Positions 63,814-64,000 of a DNA stretch of 64,000 nucleotides are shown here, in pieces. Source of the stretch: Methylobacillus gramineus. Its GTDB lineage: Bacteria; Pseudomonadota; Gammaproteobacteria; Burkholderiales; Methylophilaceae. Every line of letters starts with the position of its first letter. Within the stretch, counting starts at the first letter, position 1. The notes below the pieces were generated by a model. That model had not been told where the DNA came from and did not search any database. It saw only the letters and a program-made list of their open reading frames with translations. A program made the translations under genes and the position numbers. The stretch covers positions 248,001 to 312,000 of the forward strand of contig NZ_JAJAVE010000003.1 in NCBI RefSeq assembly GCF_020532675.1, read 5' to 3'.

Positions 63814-64000
63814 GGCGTTACTCCTGCAGTCTTTTCAGATTGTGGGGAGGGTTCCAGCGGCATTTCTACGGATAATACACTGTCATGCACGATTTCTACT
63901 GTAGGCAGGTTCAGTGTGGTTTGCTTGGATTTCACGAACTCCAGCAGTTTTGAATAGGTTTTGCCATAAGCCAGCAGGGGGTGTGCCTTGATTTGTGCAA
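63810..64000 (-). CDS. 3' end of an unidentified gene (5' part beyond the window)
   Basis: The last 62 codons of a gene whose start lies beyond the right edge. The visible end reads AQIKAHPLLAYGKTYSKLLE, then a polar Ser/Pro/Glu-containing tail to a TGA at 63810-63812. No family is recognised. Its stop overlaps the TTG start of the CobD-like gene, so they belong to one operon. Confidence 0.8.
   Translation of the reverse strand, partial: AQIKAHPLLAYGKTYSKLLEFVKSKQTTLNLPTVEIVHDSVLSVEMPLEPSPQSEKTAGVTP

Overview
The window looks like chromosomal DNA of a Gram-negative betaproteobacterium, most likely a methylotroph of the Methylophilaceae (Methylovorus, Methylobacillus or Methylophilus type). 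This is inferred from a formaldehyde-activating-enzyme (Fae) family gene at 60.1-60.6 kb, a pcm-tolC-waaA neighbourhood, LPS, TonB and autotransporter genes, many GGDEF and histidine-kinase genes, and moderate GC content. I see no rRNA operon, complete tRNA, CRISPR array, insertion sequence, prophage or integrase. The content is an ordinary chromosome rich in signalling, stress and iron-uptake genes.

Layout. 0-6.1 kb: a CheR methyltransferase cut by the left edge, its partner CHASE3-GAF hybrid kinase with three receiver domains, a MarR regulator and a PAS-GGDEF cyclase. 6.3-14.4 kb: EamA transporter, LysR regulator, divergent pirin and YcaC-type hydrolase, then oxidative-stress genes (periplasmic SrpA-like catalase, glycine-zipper stress protein, large catalase KatE). 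14.4-19.4 kb: two divergent multidomain GGDEF proteins and an HxlR/azoreductase pair with a palindromic operator. 19.4-23.7 kb: a Fur-box-headed FecI/FecR/TonB-receptor iron-signalling locus. 23.9-28.4 kb: quinol nitric oxide reductase with a cupin gene, then a soluble hybrid kinase. 28.5-31.7 kb: split B12-dependent ribonucleotide reductase nrdJa-nrdJb with tandem NrdR boxes and an unusual intercistronic hairpin. 31.9-37.4 kb: lipoprotein hydrolase, autotransporter and a 7TM-DISM two-component system. 37.5-41.7 kb: waaA, an isochorismatase-like hydrolase, tolC and pcm. 41.7-46.4 kb: a sigma54 two-component system divergent from a translationally coupled porin/mini-binding-protein pair. 46.4-49.8 kb: TPP riboswitch and thiC, a Doc/AbrB toxin-antitoxin pair, and a YqhA-type membrane protein. 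49.9-56.5 kb: pseudouridine synthase, YidB, uppP, AsmA and mutY. 56.5-60 kb: divergent PepSY membrane protein and a second siderophore receptor. 60-64 kb: Fae homologue, GNAT, small lipoprotein, DoxX, ispH, a CobD/CbiB-like membrane protein, and the 3' end of one more gene.

How the genes work together. Iron is handled by two TonB receptors, one with a sigma/anti-sigma pair. Peroxide and NO defence comes from two catalases, an azoreductase and qNor. Deoxynucleotide synthesis is by an oxygen-independent class II enzyme under probable NrdR control. Three diguanylate cyclases and four sensor kinases indicate strong investment in sensing.

The observations most worth following are: a hairpin between nrdJa and nrdJb that carries a tRNA-Lys-like anticodon arm; a perfect 11-bp hairpin masking the katE ribosome-binding site; a Fae paralogue that lacks the catalytic histidine; and the sigma54 kinase/regulator facing a porin and mini-binding-protein pair. 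All functional assignments come from reading motifs in the sequence; no database search was run.
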